From Streptomyces sp. NRRL F-2580 (GTDB lineage Bacteria; Actinomycetota; Actinomycetes; Streptomycetales; Streptomycetaceae), in assembly GCF_000720115.1 (NCBI RefSeq), contig NZ_JOIR01000010.1:292014-356013 (forward strand): a stretch of DNA of 64,000 bases. Direction: 5' to 3'. The first letter of the stretch is position 1; each line of letters opens with the position of its first letter. Positions 20,953-29,351 of this stretch are shown one piece after another. A model generated the notes under the pieces. That model was not told where the DNA came from and did no database searches. It saw only the letters and a program-made list of their open reading frames with translations. A program made the position numbers and the translations under genes.

Positions 20953-21130
20953 CGGAGCGGGCGCAGGGTCAGCCGGGCGGTGCGCCGGGCGCGGAATCTC
21001 AGCCTTCGCAGGACCAGCGTGTGGAACGGGCGGCCGTCAGGGCGCGCTTCGGAAAAAGTCACAGTCGACGACCGTAGTACCCAAAACGGACAATCCCGGC
21101 TATTGAGGTCGGCTCATTTACGGTGACCCC

Positions 21131-22030
21131 ATGGACTGGTTGCGGAAACTCCCGGTGATCGGGCCGCTCGTGGCCCGTCTCATGCGGACCCACGCGTGGC
21201 GCTCGTACGAGCGCCTCGACCGCGTGCACTGGACGCGGCTCGCCGCCGCCATCACCTTCATCAGTTTCCTCGCGCTCTTCCCGCTGATCACCGTGGCCGC
21301 CGCGGTGGGCGCGGCGCTGCTCAGCGACAAGCAGCTGGACCAGCTGGAGAAGAGCCTCACCGAGCAGGTCCCGGGGATCTCCGACCAGCTGAACATCGGG
21401 GGGCTCGTCGCGAACGCGGGCACCGTCGGACTCGTCGCCGGCGCCCTCCTGCTCTTCACCGGCATCGGATGGGTGGGCGCGATGCGCGACTGCCTGCGCG
21501 CCGTGTGGGACAGGGACGACGAGGACGACGGGAACCCCATCGTCCGCAAGGGCAAGGACGGGCTCGTCCTCCTCGGCCTCGGCGGGGTGGGCCTGGCCTC
21601 GGCCGCCGCCTCGATCTTCGGCGCCTCGGCGGTCGGGAAGTCCGCCGACTGGCTGGGCATCCCGGAGGAGGGCGCGGGCGGCGTGGGGCTGCGCGCGGCC
21701 GCCTTCCTCGTCGGCGTCGTGGCCGCCTTCCTGCTGCTGCTCTACCTCCTGACGCTGCTCCCCGGGGTGGAACCGCCGCGCCGCCGCCTGATCGAGGCGG
21801 CGCTCATCGGCGCGGCGGGCTTCGAGCTGCTGAAGCTGCTGCTCAGCGGCTACATGCGGGAGGTCGCCGCGAAGAGCATGTACGGGGCCTTCGGCGTGCC
21901 GATCGCCCTGCTGCTCTGGATCAACTTCACGGCGAAGCTGCTGCTGTACGTCGCGTCCTGGACGGCCACCCGAGACGCGGACGAAAACCAGAATCCCCAG
22001 GTGAGGGCCGACGCAGACTCGTCCGGGTGA
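21131..22030 (+). CDS. YihY/BrkB family inner-membrane protein
   Basis: The 299-residue protein has the family opening (RLAAAITFISFLALFPLITVAAAVGAAL, about 37-64). A further five hydrophobic segments run to about 275, including LLLFTGIGWVGAMRDCLRAVW and GVPIALLLWINFTAKLLLYVASW. Residues 275-299 form an acidic cytoplasmic tail. Transport or envelope functions have been suggested for this family, none proven. It is a single gene closed by a terminator shared with the convergent carboxypeptidase gene. Confidence 0.88.
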   Translation: MDWLRKLPVIGPLVARLMRTHAWRSYERLDRVHWTRLAAAITFISFLALFPLITVAAAVGAALLSDKQLDQLEKSLTEQVPGISDQLNIGGLVANAGTVGLVAGALLLFTGIGWVGAMRDCLRAVWDRDDEDDGNPIVRKGKDGLVLLGLGGVGLASAAASIFGASAVGKSADWLGIPEEGAGGVGLRAAAFLVGVVAAFLLLLYLLTLLPGVEPPRRRLIEAALIGAAGFELLKLLLSGYMREVAAKSMYGAFGVPIALLLWINFTAKLLLYVASWTATRDADENQNPQVRADADSSG

Positions 22031-22075
22031 ATCCCGGGCCCGGCTCCGGCGGGCGTCGGGCCGTTCTGACCGAGG

Positions 22076-22112
22076 GGTCCGGGCCGGGCCCCTCGCGGGG
22101 CCGGCCCGGACC
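22076..22112. terminator. bidirectional terminator
   Basis: Arms GGTCCGGGCCGGGCCCC (22076-22092) and GGGGCCGGCCCGGACC (22097-22112) pair with one bulged G and a TCGC loop. They lie between two convergent genes. Confidence 0.8.
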
Positions 22113-22116
22113 GCGG

Positions 22117-23358
22117 TCACACCAGGTCCTCGCCCCGCCCGCGGCGGCCGCGGGGCCAGCGGCGGTTTACCACGAAGGCGCCGCCCGCCAGTACGGCCAG
22201 CACGCCGCCCGCGATGCCCAGCGCGGCGCCCACGCTGCCCGAGCCCTTCCCGGCCGCCGACGGGTTGTTCTCGTGCGACTGGGCCGGGGATCCGTGGGAG
22301 GAGGTGTCCGCGCTCTTCGGCGGCACCAGCTCACCCACCGGCCTGACCTTCCCGGCGGCCGCGAAACCCCAGTCGAGCAGCGCCGCGGTCTCCTCGTAGA
22401 CCGAGTTCGCACCGCCCGCGCCCGGGTTCATCACCGTGACCAGCAGCTTCCTGGAGCCCTGCTGGGCGGCGCCGGTGAAGGTGGCGCCGGCCATGGTGGT
22501 GTTGCCGTTCTTCACCCCGGCGATGCCCTTGTAGGGGGAGAGCCCGCCCGCGCCCGTCATCAGCCGGTTGGTGTTCTGGATCTCGAAGAACTCACGCGGC
22601 TTCCCGGGCTCCTGGCGGCCGGGGAACTTCGCCTCGGCCGTTCCGCAGTACTCGCGGAAGTCCTGCTTCTGCAGGCCGGAGCGGGCGATGAGCGTCAGGT
22701 CGTACGCGCTCGACACCTGGTCGGGGGCGTCGTACCCGTCGGGGGACACGACATGGGTGTCCAGTGCCTGGAGCTCCTCGGCGTGCGCCTGCATGTCCTT
22801 GACCGTCTTGTCGATGCCGCCGTTCATGGCCGAAAGCACGTGCACGGCGTCGTTCCCCGACCGCAGGAACACCCCGAGCCACAGGTCGTGGACCGAGTAC
22901 TCGAGGTCCTCCTTGACGCCGACCAGGCTGCTGCCCTGGCCCACGCCCTCCATGTCCTGCTCGGTGACCTTGTGGACCTGTTCCTTGGGCAGGCTCGGCA
23001 GCACGGTGTCCGCGAAGAGCATCTTCATGGTGGAGGCCGGGGGAAGCCGCCAGTGGGCGTTGTACGCCGCCAGGACCTCGCCCGACTCGGCGTCCGCCAC
23101 GATCCAGGACCGCCCGGTGAGGTTCGTCGGCAGGGCGGGAGCACCGGGCAGCAGGTTCACCTGGGTCCCCGGCTGGCCGAGCAGGGATCCGCCGACCGTG
23201 GACATCGACGCGGGCGGCGCGGGCGCCTGCGGTGCCTTGGCGGGGCCGCCCTTCCCGTCGGCCGGCGGGGTCGGCGCGGCGTGGGCGGGGGCCACCAGAA
23301 GGGAGGGCACCAGCAACGCGGCGGAAAGGACCGTCAGCGCGGTCGTCTTGGCAGACAC
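22117..23358 (-). CDS. D-alanyl-D-alanine carboxypeptidase (class A PBP), membrane-anchored
   Basis: The enzyme trims the terminal D-Ala of peptidoglycan stem peptides outside the membrane. The 413-residue precursor has a signal peptide (1-27, ending APAHA) and a Pro/Ala linker. The penicilloyl-serine triad is STMK (Ser109, Lys112), SGN (167-169) and KNG (283-285, where KTG is usual). A C-terminal membrane anchor at about 375-400 is followed by an Arg-rich tail. The start is the GTG directly before the signal peptide; upstream codons look non-coding. It is divergent from the small membrane protein at 23480. Confidence 0.9.
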   Translation of the reverse strand: MSAKTTALTVLSAALLVPSLLVAPAHAAPTPPADGKGGPAKAPQAPAPPASMSTVGGSLLGQPGTQVNLLPGAPALPTNLTGRSWIVADAESGEVLAAYNAHWRLPPASTMKMLFADTVLPSLPKEQVHKVTEQDMEGVGQGSSLVGVKEDLEYSVHDLWLGVFLRSGNDAVHVLSAMNGGIDKTVKDMQAHAEELQALDTHVVSPDGYDAPDQVSSAYDLTLIARSGLQKQDFREYCGTAEAKFPGRQEPGKPREFFEIQNTNRLMTGAGGLSPYKGIAGVKNGNTTMAGATFTGAAQQGSRKLLVTVMNPGAGGANSVYEETAALLDWGFAAAGKVRPVGELVPPKSADTSSHGSPAQSHENNPSAAGKGSGSVGAALGIAGGVLAVLAGGAFVVNRRWPRGRRGRGEDLV

Positions 23359-23479
23359 GCAGGTGAAAGTACCTCCCGATGAGCTGCCCGGCGTCGCGGA
23401 CCGGCCATTTCGGTGCAACCACCCCCGGGACAGCCCACCCCGGCGCGTCCGTCCTGGGGACGAATCCGATACTGAGGGC

Positions 23480-23794
23480 ATGAAACTCAGCCGTGCCGCC
23501 TCCTGGTTCCTGCTCGCCTTCGGAGTGTGGAGCTGGTTCATCTGGGTGTCTTTCGTCCGGAACCTGTGGAGGAACGGCAGTGGCCAGGCCTTCGATGCGG
23601 CGGGCGATCCCACTTCCTACTTCTGGGTGCACCTGACGCTCGCGGTGACGTCCTTTCTCCTGGGGACGGCGGTCGGTGTGATCGGGTTGCGCGGGGTCCG
23701 GGCCCTGCGGCGTGAATCACGCACGGGCACGGGCGCGGGCACGGGCGCGGGCACCGGCGCGGGCACGGCCGCCGGCACGGGTGATCCGGCGTGA
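23480..23794 (+). CDS. small two-helix membrane protein (SCO4848-like)
   Basis: The 104-residue protein has hydrophobic segments at about 8-27 (WFLLAFGVWSWFIWVSFV) and 47-72, joined by a polar loop with Asn and Asp. A basic stop (RGVRALRRESR) and a Gly/Thr/Ala repeat tail follow. It overlaps the metallophosphoesterase gene by four bases (ATGA-type) and diverges from the D,D-carboxypeptidase. This arrangement is conserved in Streptomyces as I recall it, and suggests an envelope role. Confidence 0.82.
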   Translation: MKLSRAASWFLLAFGVWSWFIWVSFVRNLWRNGSGQAFDAAGDPTSYFWVHLTLAVTSFLLGTAVGVIGLRGVRALRRESRTGTGAGTGAGTGAGTAAGTGDPA

Positions 23795-24948
23795 CGATCC
23801 TCGTCTTCGCGCTCGTCGCGCTCGCGGTCTGCGCCCTGCTGGTGCTGGTGCACCGCTGGCTGTGGATCCGGCTGGTCCGCGACACCACGGCGCCCGGCGC
23901 CCGCACCCGCCGCATCGGCACGGCTCTGACCATCGCCCTGCCCCTCCTCTCTGTGGCCGCCCTGACCACGGGTCGTGCCGGAGCCCCCTTCTGGCTGCAG
24001 CAGACGGTGGCCTGGCCGGGGTACCTCTGGCTCGCGGTGCTCCTGTACCTGACCCTGACGATGCTGGTCGCGGAGCCGATCCGCGCGCTGTTGCTCCGCC
24101 GTCTGGCCCACCGGGTCCCCTCCGGGGCGGTCGCCGGACCTCCCGCGCCGCAGACCGTTCCCCGGGCCGCCGCCGTGGCCGTCGGCACCGTCGCCACCGG
24201 GACCTACGGTGTGCTGCGCGGGCCGAGCGTGCGGCGGGTGCAGGTCCCCCTCGCCAAACTGCCGCGCGCGGCCCACGGATTCCGCATCGCCGTCGTCAGC
24301 GACGTCCACCTCGGTCCGGTGCTCGGCCGCGCCCACACCCAGCGCATCGTCGACACCGTCAACCGCACCCAGCCCGACCTCATCGCGATCGTCGGCGACC
24401 TCGTCGACGGCAGCGTCCCCGACCTCGGGCCCGCCGCTGAGCCGCTGCGCCGGCTCAGCGCCCGCCACGGCTCGTACTTCGTGACCGGGAACCACGAGTA
24501 CTTCTCCGGGGCGCAGCAGTGGATCGACCACGTCCGCGAACTCGGGCTGACCCCGCTGGAGAACGCCCGCCGCGCCCTGCCCCACTTCGACCTCGCCGGC
24601 GTCAACGACATCCAGGGGGAGACGGAGGGGAAGGGCCCCGACTTCCAGGCGGCCCTCGGTGACCGGGACCGGTCGCGGGCGGCCGTACTCCTCGCCCACC
24701 AGCCCGTGGTCATCCACGACGCCGTCCGCCACGGCGTCGACCTCCAGCTCTCCGGCCACACCCACGGCGGCCAGCTCTGGCCCGGCAACTACCTCGCCGA
24801 GCTCGCCAACCCCACCGTCGCCGGGCTGGAGCGCTACGGGGACACCCAGCTCTACGTGTCCCGCGGGGCCGGCGCCTGGGGACCCCCGGTCCGGGTGGGC
24901 GCGCCGTCCGACATCACGGTCGTGGAACTCGCCTCATATCAGGCCTGA
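23791..24948 (+). CDS. membrane-anchored calcineurin-type metallophosphoesterase
   Basis: The 385-residue protein has four N-terminal hydrophobic segments (about 1-22, 42-60, 72-100 and 125-145). A YaeI/YkuE-like phosphoesterase domain follows, carrying all metal-ligand blocks: SDVHLG (about 170), GDLVDG (about 204), GNHEY (about 231) and SGHTHGGQLWPGN (about 321-333). Its relatives cleave lipid-linked phosphoesters such as UDP-diacylglucosamine-type substrates. It is coupled to the small membrane protein gene. Confidence 0.9.
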   Translation: MTILVFALVALAVCALLVLVHRWLWIRLVRDTTAPGARTRRIGTALTIALPLLSVAALTTGRAGAPFWLQQTVAWPGYLWLAVLLYLTLTMLVAEPIRALLLRRLAHRVPSGAVAGPPAPQTVPRAAAVAVGTVATGTYGVLRGPSVRRVQVPLAKLPRAAHGFRIAVVSDVHLGPVLGRAHTQRIVDTVNRTQPDLIAIVGDLVDGSVPDLGPAAEPLRRLSARHGSYFVTGNHEYFSGAQQWIDHVRELGLTPLENARRALPHFDLAGVNDIQGETEGKGPDFQAALGDRDRSRAAVLLAHQPVVIHDAVRHGVDLQLSGHTHGGQLWPGNYLAELANPTVAGLERYGDTQLYVSRGAGAWGPPVRVGAPSDITVVELASYQA

Positions 24949-25130
24949 CCGCCCGAACCGGCAATGACCCGCGGCAAATCGGCGTTCCCGAAGCTGGATT
25001 CCGGCAGAAGAAGGACTACTTGAAAAAACGAGGGCCTGCGAGGCAGTCGCTGGTGCCCAGTGCCTCTCTGCCGGCACCGGGGTCTGGCGCCTGTGGGAAC
25101 TCGACTGGCTCTGAGCACGGCGTCCCGGGC
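24949..25130. other. intergenic stretch of atypical composition
   Basis: These 182 bp between convergent genes contain a run of As (25022-25027) and lower GC at 24985-25030, unlike the surroundings. A frame opening with TTG at 25020 after AGAAGAAGGA would run antisense into the TetR gene, and I do not accept it as a gene. No hairpin terminator was found. The stretch may be a scar of lost DNA. Confidence 0.3.
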
Positions 25131-25877
25131 CTACGCGGGGTCCGGCTTCGGGTCCGGGTCCGGGTCCGACGCCTTGCGCCGGGCCCCGGCCGTGGCCGTC
25201 TGCGCCATGCCCGGCAGGAAGTCCGCGAAGAGTTCGTGCACTTCCCGCACCAGCGGCCGCAGCACCCGGAACCGGGCCAGGACGATGCCCCGCGTCGTCA
25301 GCTGCGCGCCGCGCTCGGCGAGCCGCCGCGTCTTCTCGCTGTTCGGGGAGCGGTCGAAGACCCAGTACAGGACCAGGCCCATCTGCGAGAGCCACATGAG
25401 CTCGGGCAGTACGTCGGCCAGCTCGGCCGGCACCTTGGTCTTCGCGCCCGCCAGCACCTCGCGGTGGATGTCGATCGCCGCCTGCCGCGCCGTCTCGGAT
25501 TCCGGCGAGAACGGGCTCAGCGGACTCTCGGGGTCGGCCGCGTTCTTGAAGAACTGCGAGGCGAACTCGTGGTACGGGGCCGCGATGTCCATCCAGCTGG
25601 TCAGTACGCCCGCGAGCCGCTTCTGGAGATCGGTCTCGTTGTCCAGGATGGGCCGGACCGCTGCCTGGTGTGCCGCGCCGATCCGGTCGTAGAACCCCTG
25701 GACCAGGTGTTCCTTCGATTCGAAGTAGTAGTAGGCGTTGCCGACCGAGACACCGGCCTCCTTCGCGATACCCCGCATCGTCGTCTTGTCGAAGCCGCGC
25801 TCCTGGAAGAGACGGAGCGCGGTTTCGAGGATGAGCGTGCGGGTCTGCTCGCTCTTGGGAGCCTTCTGATCAGTCAC
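25131..25877 (-). CDS. TetR/AcrR family transcriptional regulator
   Basis: The 248-residue protein has an N-terminal helix-turn-helix (about 14-60: ILETALRLFQERGFDKTTMRGIAKEAGV, then SVGNAYYYFESKEHLV). A large ligand-binding C-domain follows, ending in an Asp/Pro repeat tail. It is the last gene of a leftward three-gene unit; the DCC gene stop is 11 bp upstream. The two TTGAAC-N2-GTTCAA palindromes at the head of this unit fit a TetR dimer, so autoregulation is the natural reading (inference). Confidence 0.88.
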   Translation of the reverse strand: MTDQKAPKSEQTRTLILETALRLFQERGFDKTTMRGIAKEAGVSVGNAYYYFESKEHLVQGFYDRIGAAHQAAVRPILDNETDLQKRLAGVLTSWMDIAAPYHEFASQFFKNAADPESPLSPFSPESETARQAAIDIHREVLAGAKTKVPAELADVLPELMWLSQMGLVLYWVFDRSPNSEKTRRLAERGAQLTTRGIVLARFRVLRPLVREVHELFADFLPGMAQTATAGARRKASDPDPDPKPDPA

Positions 25878-25888
25878 GGTGGATGAGC

Positions 25889-26314
25889 CTATCGGGGGAC
25901 GGAGCAGTGGTCGTCACAGGCCGGTCCCTCCACACCTTCGGGCGCTCCTTCGGTCCGTACCGCCTGCCGCCAGGCGGAGGCGGTGTACATGGCCGCCCGG
26001 GCGAAGGGCCGGCCGGCCGCGGTGGCCAGCCAGTTGGCCTTCGGCCGGTGTTCCGCCAGCGCCCACAGGCACACGATGAAGGCGTCGGTCCCGGTCCACA
26101 CCTGCCCCGAATCGCCGATCACGGTGATCTCCTTCAGCGTCGACGCGTGGTCGAGCCGCGGGTACCGGCGGTGCGCCTCCCATGAGGCCGCGGGGACCAG
26201 GGCGAGCGGGACCAGCCAGCGCTGCGCGAGCAGCCAGTGCCGGATGTGGACGCAGAGCGGGCAGTTCGCGTCGTACAGGACGGTCAGTTTCCGCACCGCT
26301 CCCGTCGGGGCCAC
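25889..26314 (-). CDS. DCC family thiol-disulfide oxidoreductase-like protein (DUF393)
   Basis: The 141-residue protein has the family motif LYDANCPLCVHIRHWL, with a C-x2-C pair at Cys18 and Cys21. It also has the GSDAF-like GTDAFIVCLWAL segment near 80. Function is inferred to be redox-related but is unproven. It begins at GTG three bases after the stop of the preceding membrane protein gene, so translation is coupled. A second GTG seven codons later is possible. The C-terminus contains two more Cys/His residues (PACDDHCSVPR) that could bind metal. Confidence 0.82.
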   Translation of the reverse strand: MAPTGAVRKLTVLYDANCPLCVHIRHWLLAQRWLVPLALVPAASWEAHRRYPRLDHASTLKEITVIGDSGQVWTGTDAFIVCLWALAEHRPKANWLATAAGRPFARAAMYTASAWRQAVRTEGAPEGVEGPACDDHCSVPR

Positions 26315-26317
26315 GGC

Positions 26318-26722
26318 TCAGGCCCCGGTCGGCACGGTCCACCCCTGCGGGGCGACGGGCGGGGTCTGCTGGCGCTCCATGACGCCCCGGCGGCGCATCT
26401 TGTTCAGCACCCACACGTTCCCGAGGTGCATGACCCCGAGGACCAGCAGGACGACGCCGAGCTTGACCGAGAGGGCCTCGAAGAGGCCGCGGGCGGTGTC
26501 GATCTCCTCGTTCGACCTCAGGTAGAGCGTCACGAAGCCGATGTTCACCAGGTAGAAGCCGACCACGAGGAGTTGGTTGACGGCGTCCGCGAGCTTCTCG
26601 TTCCCCTGGAGGACGTCGCCGATGAAGACCCGGCCGTTGCGGCTGAGCGTGCGGGCCACCCAGACGGTGAGACCGATGCTGACCAGCAGGTAGATGACGT
26701 ACGTGACCACGGTGAGGTCCAT
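26318..26722 (-). CDS. small integral membrane protein, unknown function
   Basis: The 134-residue protein has three hydrophobic segments (about 2-22, 43-68 and 85-108). Charged connectors separate them (SRNGRVFIGDVLQGNEKLADAVNQ; RSNEEIDTARGLFEAL), and the tail is short and Pro-rich. The start at the ATG after GGGGGCTGGGT avoids coding through the palindrome; a longer frame would begin inside it. It is the first gene of the unit with the DCC protein and TetR. No family name is certain. Confidence 0.75.
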   Translation of the reverse strand: MDLTVVTYVIYLLVSIGLTVWVARTLSRNGRVFIGDVLQGNEKLADAVNQLLVVGFYLVNIGFVTLYLRSNEEIDTARGLFEALSVKLGVVLLVLGVMHLGNVWVLNKMRRRGVMERQQTPPVAPQGWTVPTGA

Positions 26723-26735
26723 GGACCCAGCCCCC

Positions 26736-26749
26736 TTGAACGCGTTCAA
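26736..26749. promoter_or_regulatory. operator palindrome O1
   Basis: TTGAACGCGTTCAA is a perfect 14-bp palindrome just upstream of the start of the membrane-DCC-TetR unit. It fits the TNNAACNNGTTNNA form known for KstR-type TetR operators. Its twin is at 26780-26793, 44 bp centre to centre (about four helical turns). Confidence 0.7.
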
Positions 26750-26764
26750 ATGCTTACGTCGTTG

Positions 26765-26793
26765 ACTGTAGGGCCTTTTTTGAACAAGTTCAA
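26765..26793 (-). promoter_or_regulatory. leftward promoter with operator palindrome O2 over the -35 box
   Basis: Read on the minus strand, TTGAAC (26793-26788) and TACAGT (26770-26765) are spaced by 17 bp, a good housekeeping promoter. The -35 box is one arm of TTGAACTTGTTCAA (26780-26793). O1 at 26736-26749 would lie just downstream of the start point. A repressor bound to both would block initiation and clearance. Confidence 0.65.
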
Positions 26794-26799
26794 GCGAAC

Positions 26800-27501
26800 G
26801 GTCGGAGGCTCTCCTGCACGCTCGGCGACGCCCGCGTCACCTTCGTCAAGAACGGCTCCAAGGTCAGTACGCCCCCCGGCGCGCGCACGTCGCGGGCCTG
26901 AACGGCGGCCGCAACGGCTTCGGGACCGACCGGGCCGGCGAGAAGGCCGTCGAACTGAGCGCTGGCCACCACGAGCTGAGCGTGGCCCAGGCCGTGCTGA
27001 GGGTGCACTCCCGCGTCGCCGACCTCTACGACCAGCCGATGAACCAGACCCGCACCAGCAGCTGCGCCTCACCTTCCAGGAGCTGCGGGAGCGGCAGGAG
27101 GACGAGCTCGTCAACAACCCGGAGTTCGTGCTGCTCCACATCGCCGCCTTCGGCAACGAGTGCAACAAGTGCGGCATCGGCCTCGGCACTGTCGAGGTCG
27201 ACGGCCACCACATCCCCGCCTGGCGGGGGGTGCCGATCCTGCCCCGCGGGAAGATCCCGCTCACCGGGCAGCACACTTCCTCGATCATCGCGGTGCGCAC
27301 GGGCGAGGACAACGACGGCGTGATCGCCCTCTGCCAGACCGGCCTGCCGGACGAGTGCGAGCCGGGGCTCAGCGTCCGTCATGGGCATCGACGAGCGGGC
27401 GGTCATCTCGTGGCTCGTCACCGCCTACTACTCGGCGGCCGTCCTGGTCCCGGACGCCGTCGGCGTCCCTGGAGAACGTCGAGGTCCGTCCGCGCGCGTG
27501 A
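26800..27501 (+). pseudogene. decayed EshA-like family 2B encapsulin shell protein
   Basis: Five fragments in changing frames follow the order of the EshA/family 2B shell protein. They are: RRLSCTLGDARVTFVKNGSKV (26800-26898, then a stop); HVAGLNGG...HHELSVAQAVLRVHSRVADLYDQPMNQT (26886-27049); QQLRLTFQELRERQEDELVNN with IAAFGNEC and HIPAWRGVPILPRGKIPLTG...[11 protein letters not shown] (27051-27380); [28 protein letters not shown] (27381-27470); and [10 protein letters not shown] ending at the TGA at 27501. At least four frameshifts are present. The cyclic-nucleotide-binding insert and part of the shell fold are missing, as is everything before the RRL motif. It cannot make a working shell. 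No cargo gene (terpene cyclase, prenyltransferase or desulfurase) lies nearby. Confidence 0.78.
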
Positions 27502-27546
27502 GGGCGGGGGAGCCCGCCGGCCGGGGCCCCGGCCCGCTCCGTCCCG

Positions 27547-28098
27547 TCAGAAGCTCAGCGAGCGGGCGTAGTTCACCTGGGACATCACCCACTGGTAGGA
27601 GCCCGCGTTCGTCGCCGGAATCATCGTGGAGTGGTGGCGGCCGCCGCTGGTCACCGTGACCTGGATGTAGCCGGTGGTGGTCTTCTCCTTCATCAGGAGG
27701 AAGAGCAGGCCGAGCAGGCAGAAGATGAAGAAGACGATCGCGAGCACGACCGCGTGCGCCGGGATCTTCTCCTCGGTGCGCGAGAAGTCGGTCGCGTTCC
27801 ACATCGCGCCCTTGAGCGGCATCGGACCCGACGGGGTGATGATCTGGTCCCCGGCGATGGTGATGTCACCGAGGGACAGGCCGGCGCCGCCGGCCGGGGC
27901 GGCGGCGGGGTAGCCGGGGGCCGGCAGGCCCGCGCCGCCGATGGTCGGCTGGTAGGCCGGGGGCGCCGGATAGGGCTGCGGGTAGCCGTAACTGGCCTCG
28001 CCCGGGCCCCACTTGTAGTCGCCCTGGCCGGGAGTACCGGGCTGGCCGCCCTGGCCGCTGGGGTCGTTCGCGTACGGATTCGGCTGCTGCTCGCTCAT
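27547..28098 (-). CDS. single-pass membrane protein with Pro/Tyr-rich head, unknown function
   Basis: The 183-residue protein has residues 1-75 rich in Gln, Pro, Gly and Tyr ([15 protein letters not shown]). A small beta-rich segment follows ([38 protein letters not shown]), then one hydrophobic span (about 117-137). A short C-terminal domain of about 45 residues has [11 protein letters not shown]. The type is frequent in Streptomyces and its function is unknown. It is probably transcribed with, or just after, the serine hydrolase gene upstream (42-bp gap). Confidence 0.72.
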   Translation of the reverse strand: MSEQQPNPYANDPSGQGGQPGTPGQGDYKWGPGEASYGYPQPYPAPPAYQPTIGGAGLPAPGYPAAAPAGGAGLSLGDITIAGDQIITPSGPMPLKGAMWNATDFSRTEEKIPAHAVVLAIVFFIFCLLGLLFLLMKEKTTTGYIQVTVTSGGRHHSTMIPATNAGSYQWVMSQVNYARSLSF

Positions 28099-28140
28099 AT
28101 GGCCGATCCTTCCACAACGACCCCCCTCCCCGTACGCCGC

Positions 28141-29271
28141 TCAGAGTGCCGCTTCGAGGATCTTGGTCACCCGGTCGATGACGTCCTCCTTGGCCGCCTC
28201 GGGGGTGGGGAGGAAGGACCAGGTGGCGATCCGTGCGCCGTGCCGCGTGCCGAAGACGCCGTTGGAGTACTGGGCCATGCTGCCCGTCTTCCCCCAGATC
28301 TCGGTCCCGTCCGAGAGGGTGTGGAACGTCAACCCGCCCTGGCTGTACGGCTGTTCCTTGGCGGCCTTGGACAGTTCGGGCTTGACGAAGAGCTGTCGCT
28401 GTTGGGCCGGGGGCAGCAGGCGGCCGCCGAGCAGGGCCTTCATGAAGCGTTCCATGTCGGGGGCGTTGGAGATCATCCCCCCTTCCGCCCAGGCCCACGG
28501 CTCCTTCGGGGTCGGTGCGGCGAGGGAGGGGGTGGGCATGGAGGCGTCCCCCGCCTGCGGGACGTACGTGTGGCGCAGGCCGAGCGGGCGCGCGATGCGC
28601 CGCTGGACCTCCTCGGCGTACGAGCGGCCGGTGACCTTCTCGATGGCCAGGCCGAGGATGAAGTAGTTGCCGCCGTTGTACTGCTGCCTGGTGACGGGGT
28701 ATTCGGGTGCGGGGCAGCCCTCCCGGGTCCAGGCGGCCACGACCCGGTCCGGGGTCAGGCCCATCCCGTCCTGGAGCGTCCCGCAGGGCATGCCCAGGCC
28801 GCTGGTGTGGCTGAGCAGCTGGCCGATGGTGATCGGCTTCCAGTGCGCGGGGACGGTGTCGGGGAGGACCTCGCGGATCGGGGTGTCCAGGGTGAACCGG
28901 CCCTCCGCGACCAGCTGGAGCACCACGGTGGAGGTGAACACCTTGGTCATGCTGCCGATCCGGAAGGAGGCGGCGGGGTCCTGGGAGAGCGGACCTGTCG
29001 CCTTCGTCCAGCGCACGCCCGGCCCGGACACCCGCACCATCGTGCCCGCCGCGACACCGCCGGGGGCCATCGCCTTGGCCAGGGCCTCCTCGTCGACCGA
29101 CGGGCGGTGGCCGAAAACCGTGCCCGTGCCGGTGCCCGACGCGGGGGCCGGGTGCGACTGGGCCGAGGCCGGCAGGGCGCTGATCGCGAGCGATGCCACG
29201 GCCGCGCCGGCGGCTACCAGGGTGATCCAACGGGCCTTGCGGAAAGCGGACTTCGCGGAGTTCGTCGTCAT
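28141..29271 (-). CDS. secreted serine hydrolase, class C beta-lactamase/D-Ala-D-Ala carboxypeptidase type
   Basis: The 376-residue precursor has a signal peptide (about 1-38, ending PASAQS). The catalytic SxxK is SMTK (FRIGSMTKVFTS), the domain SHTSGLG follows, and the third motif is HxG/KTG-like (GKTGSMAQYSNG). The usual Tyr-x-Asn is YNGGN here, so the second-motif Asn is displaced. The fold acts on D-Ala peptides or small esters outside the cell. I chose the ATG directly before the signal peptide; 39 upstream codons are open but look non-coding. Confidence 0.87.
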   Translation of the reverse strand: MTTNSAKSAFRKARWITLVAAGAAVASLAISALPASAQSHPAPASGTGTGTVFGHRPSVDEEALAKAMAPGGVAAGTMVRVSGPGVRWTKATGPLSQDPAASFRIGSMTKVFTSTVVLQLVAEGRFTLDTPIREVLPDTVPAHWKPITIGQLLSHTSGLGMPCGTLQDGMGLTPDRVVAAWTREGCPAPEYPVTRQQYNGGNYFILGLAIEKVTGRSYAEEVQRRIARPLGLRHTYVPQAGDASMPTPSLAAPTPKEPWAWAEGGMISNAPDMERFMKALLGGRLLPPAQQRQLFVKPELSKAAKEQPYSQGGLTFHTLSDGTEIWGKTGSMAQYSNGVFGTRHGARIATWSFLPTPEAAKEDVIDRVTKILEAAL

Positions 29272-29351
29272 GGCCGTAAGCCTGCCGTGAGCATGATCGG
29301 CCAGCCATGGGGGACGTCCCCCACTCGACCCTGACGAGCCCCCGAGCAGAC

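Noticed and set aside
23722..23790. GGCACGGGCGCG repeats at the end of the small membrane protein gene
   Set aside because: They are in-frame codons for a Gly/Thr/Ala tail, not an independent repeat element.
25020..25886. TTG-initiated rightward frame with an AGAAGAAGGA site
   Set aside because: It runs antisense through the whole TetR gene and shows no family similarity.
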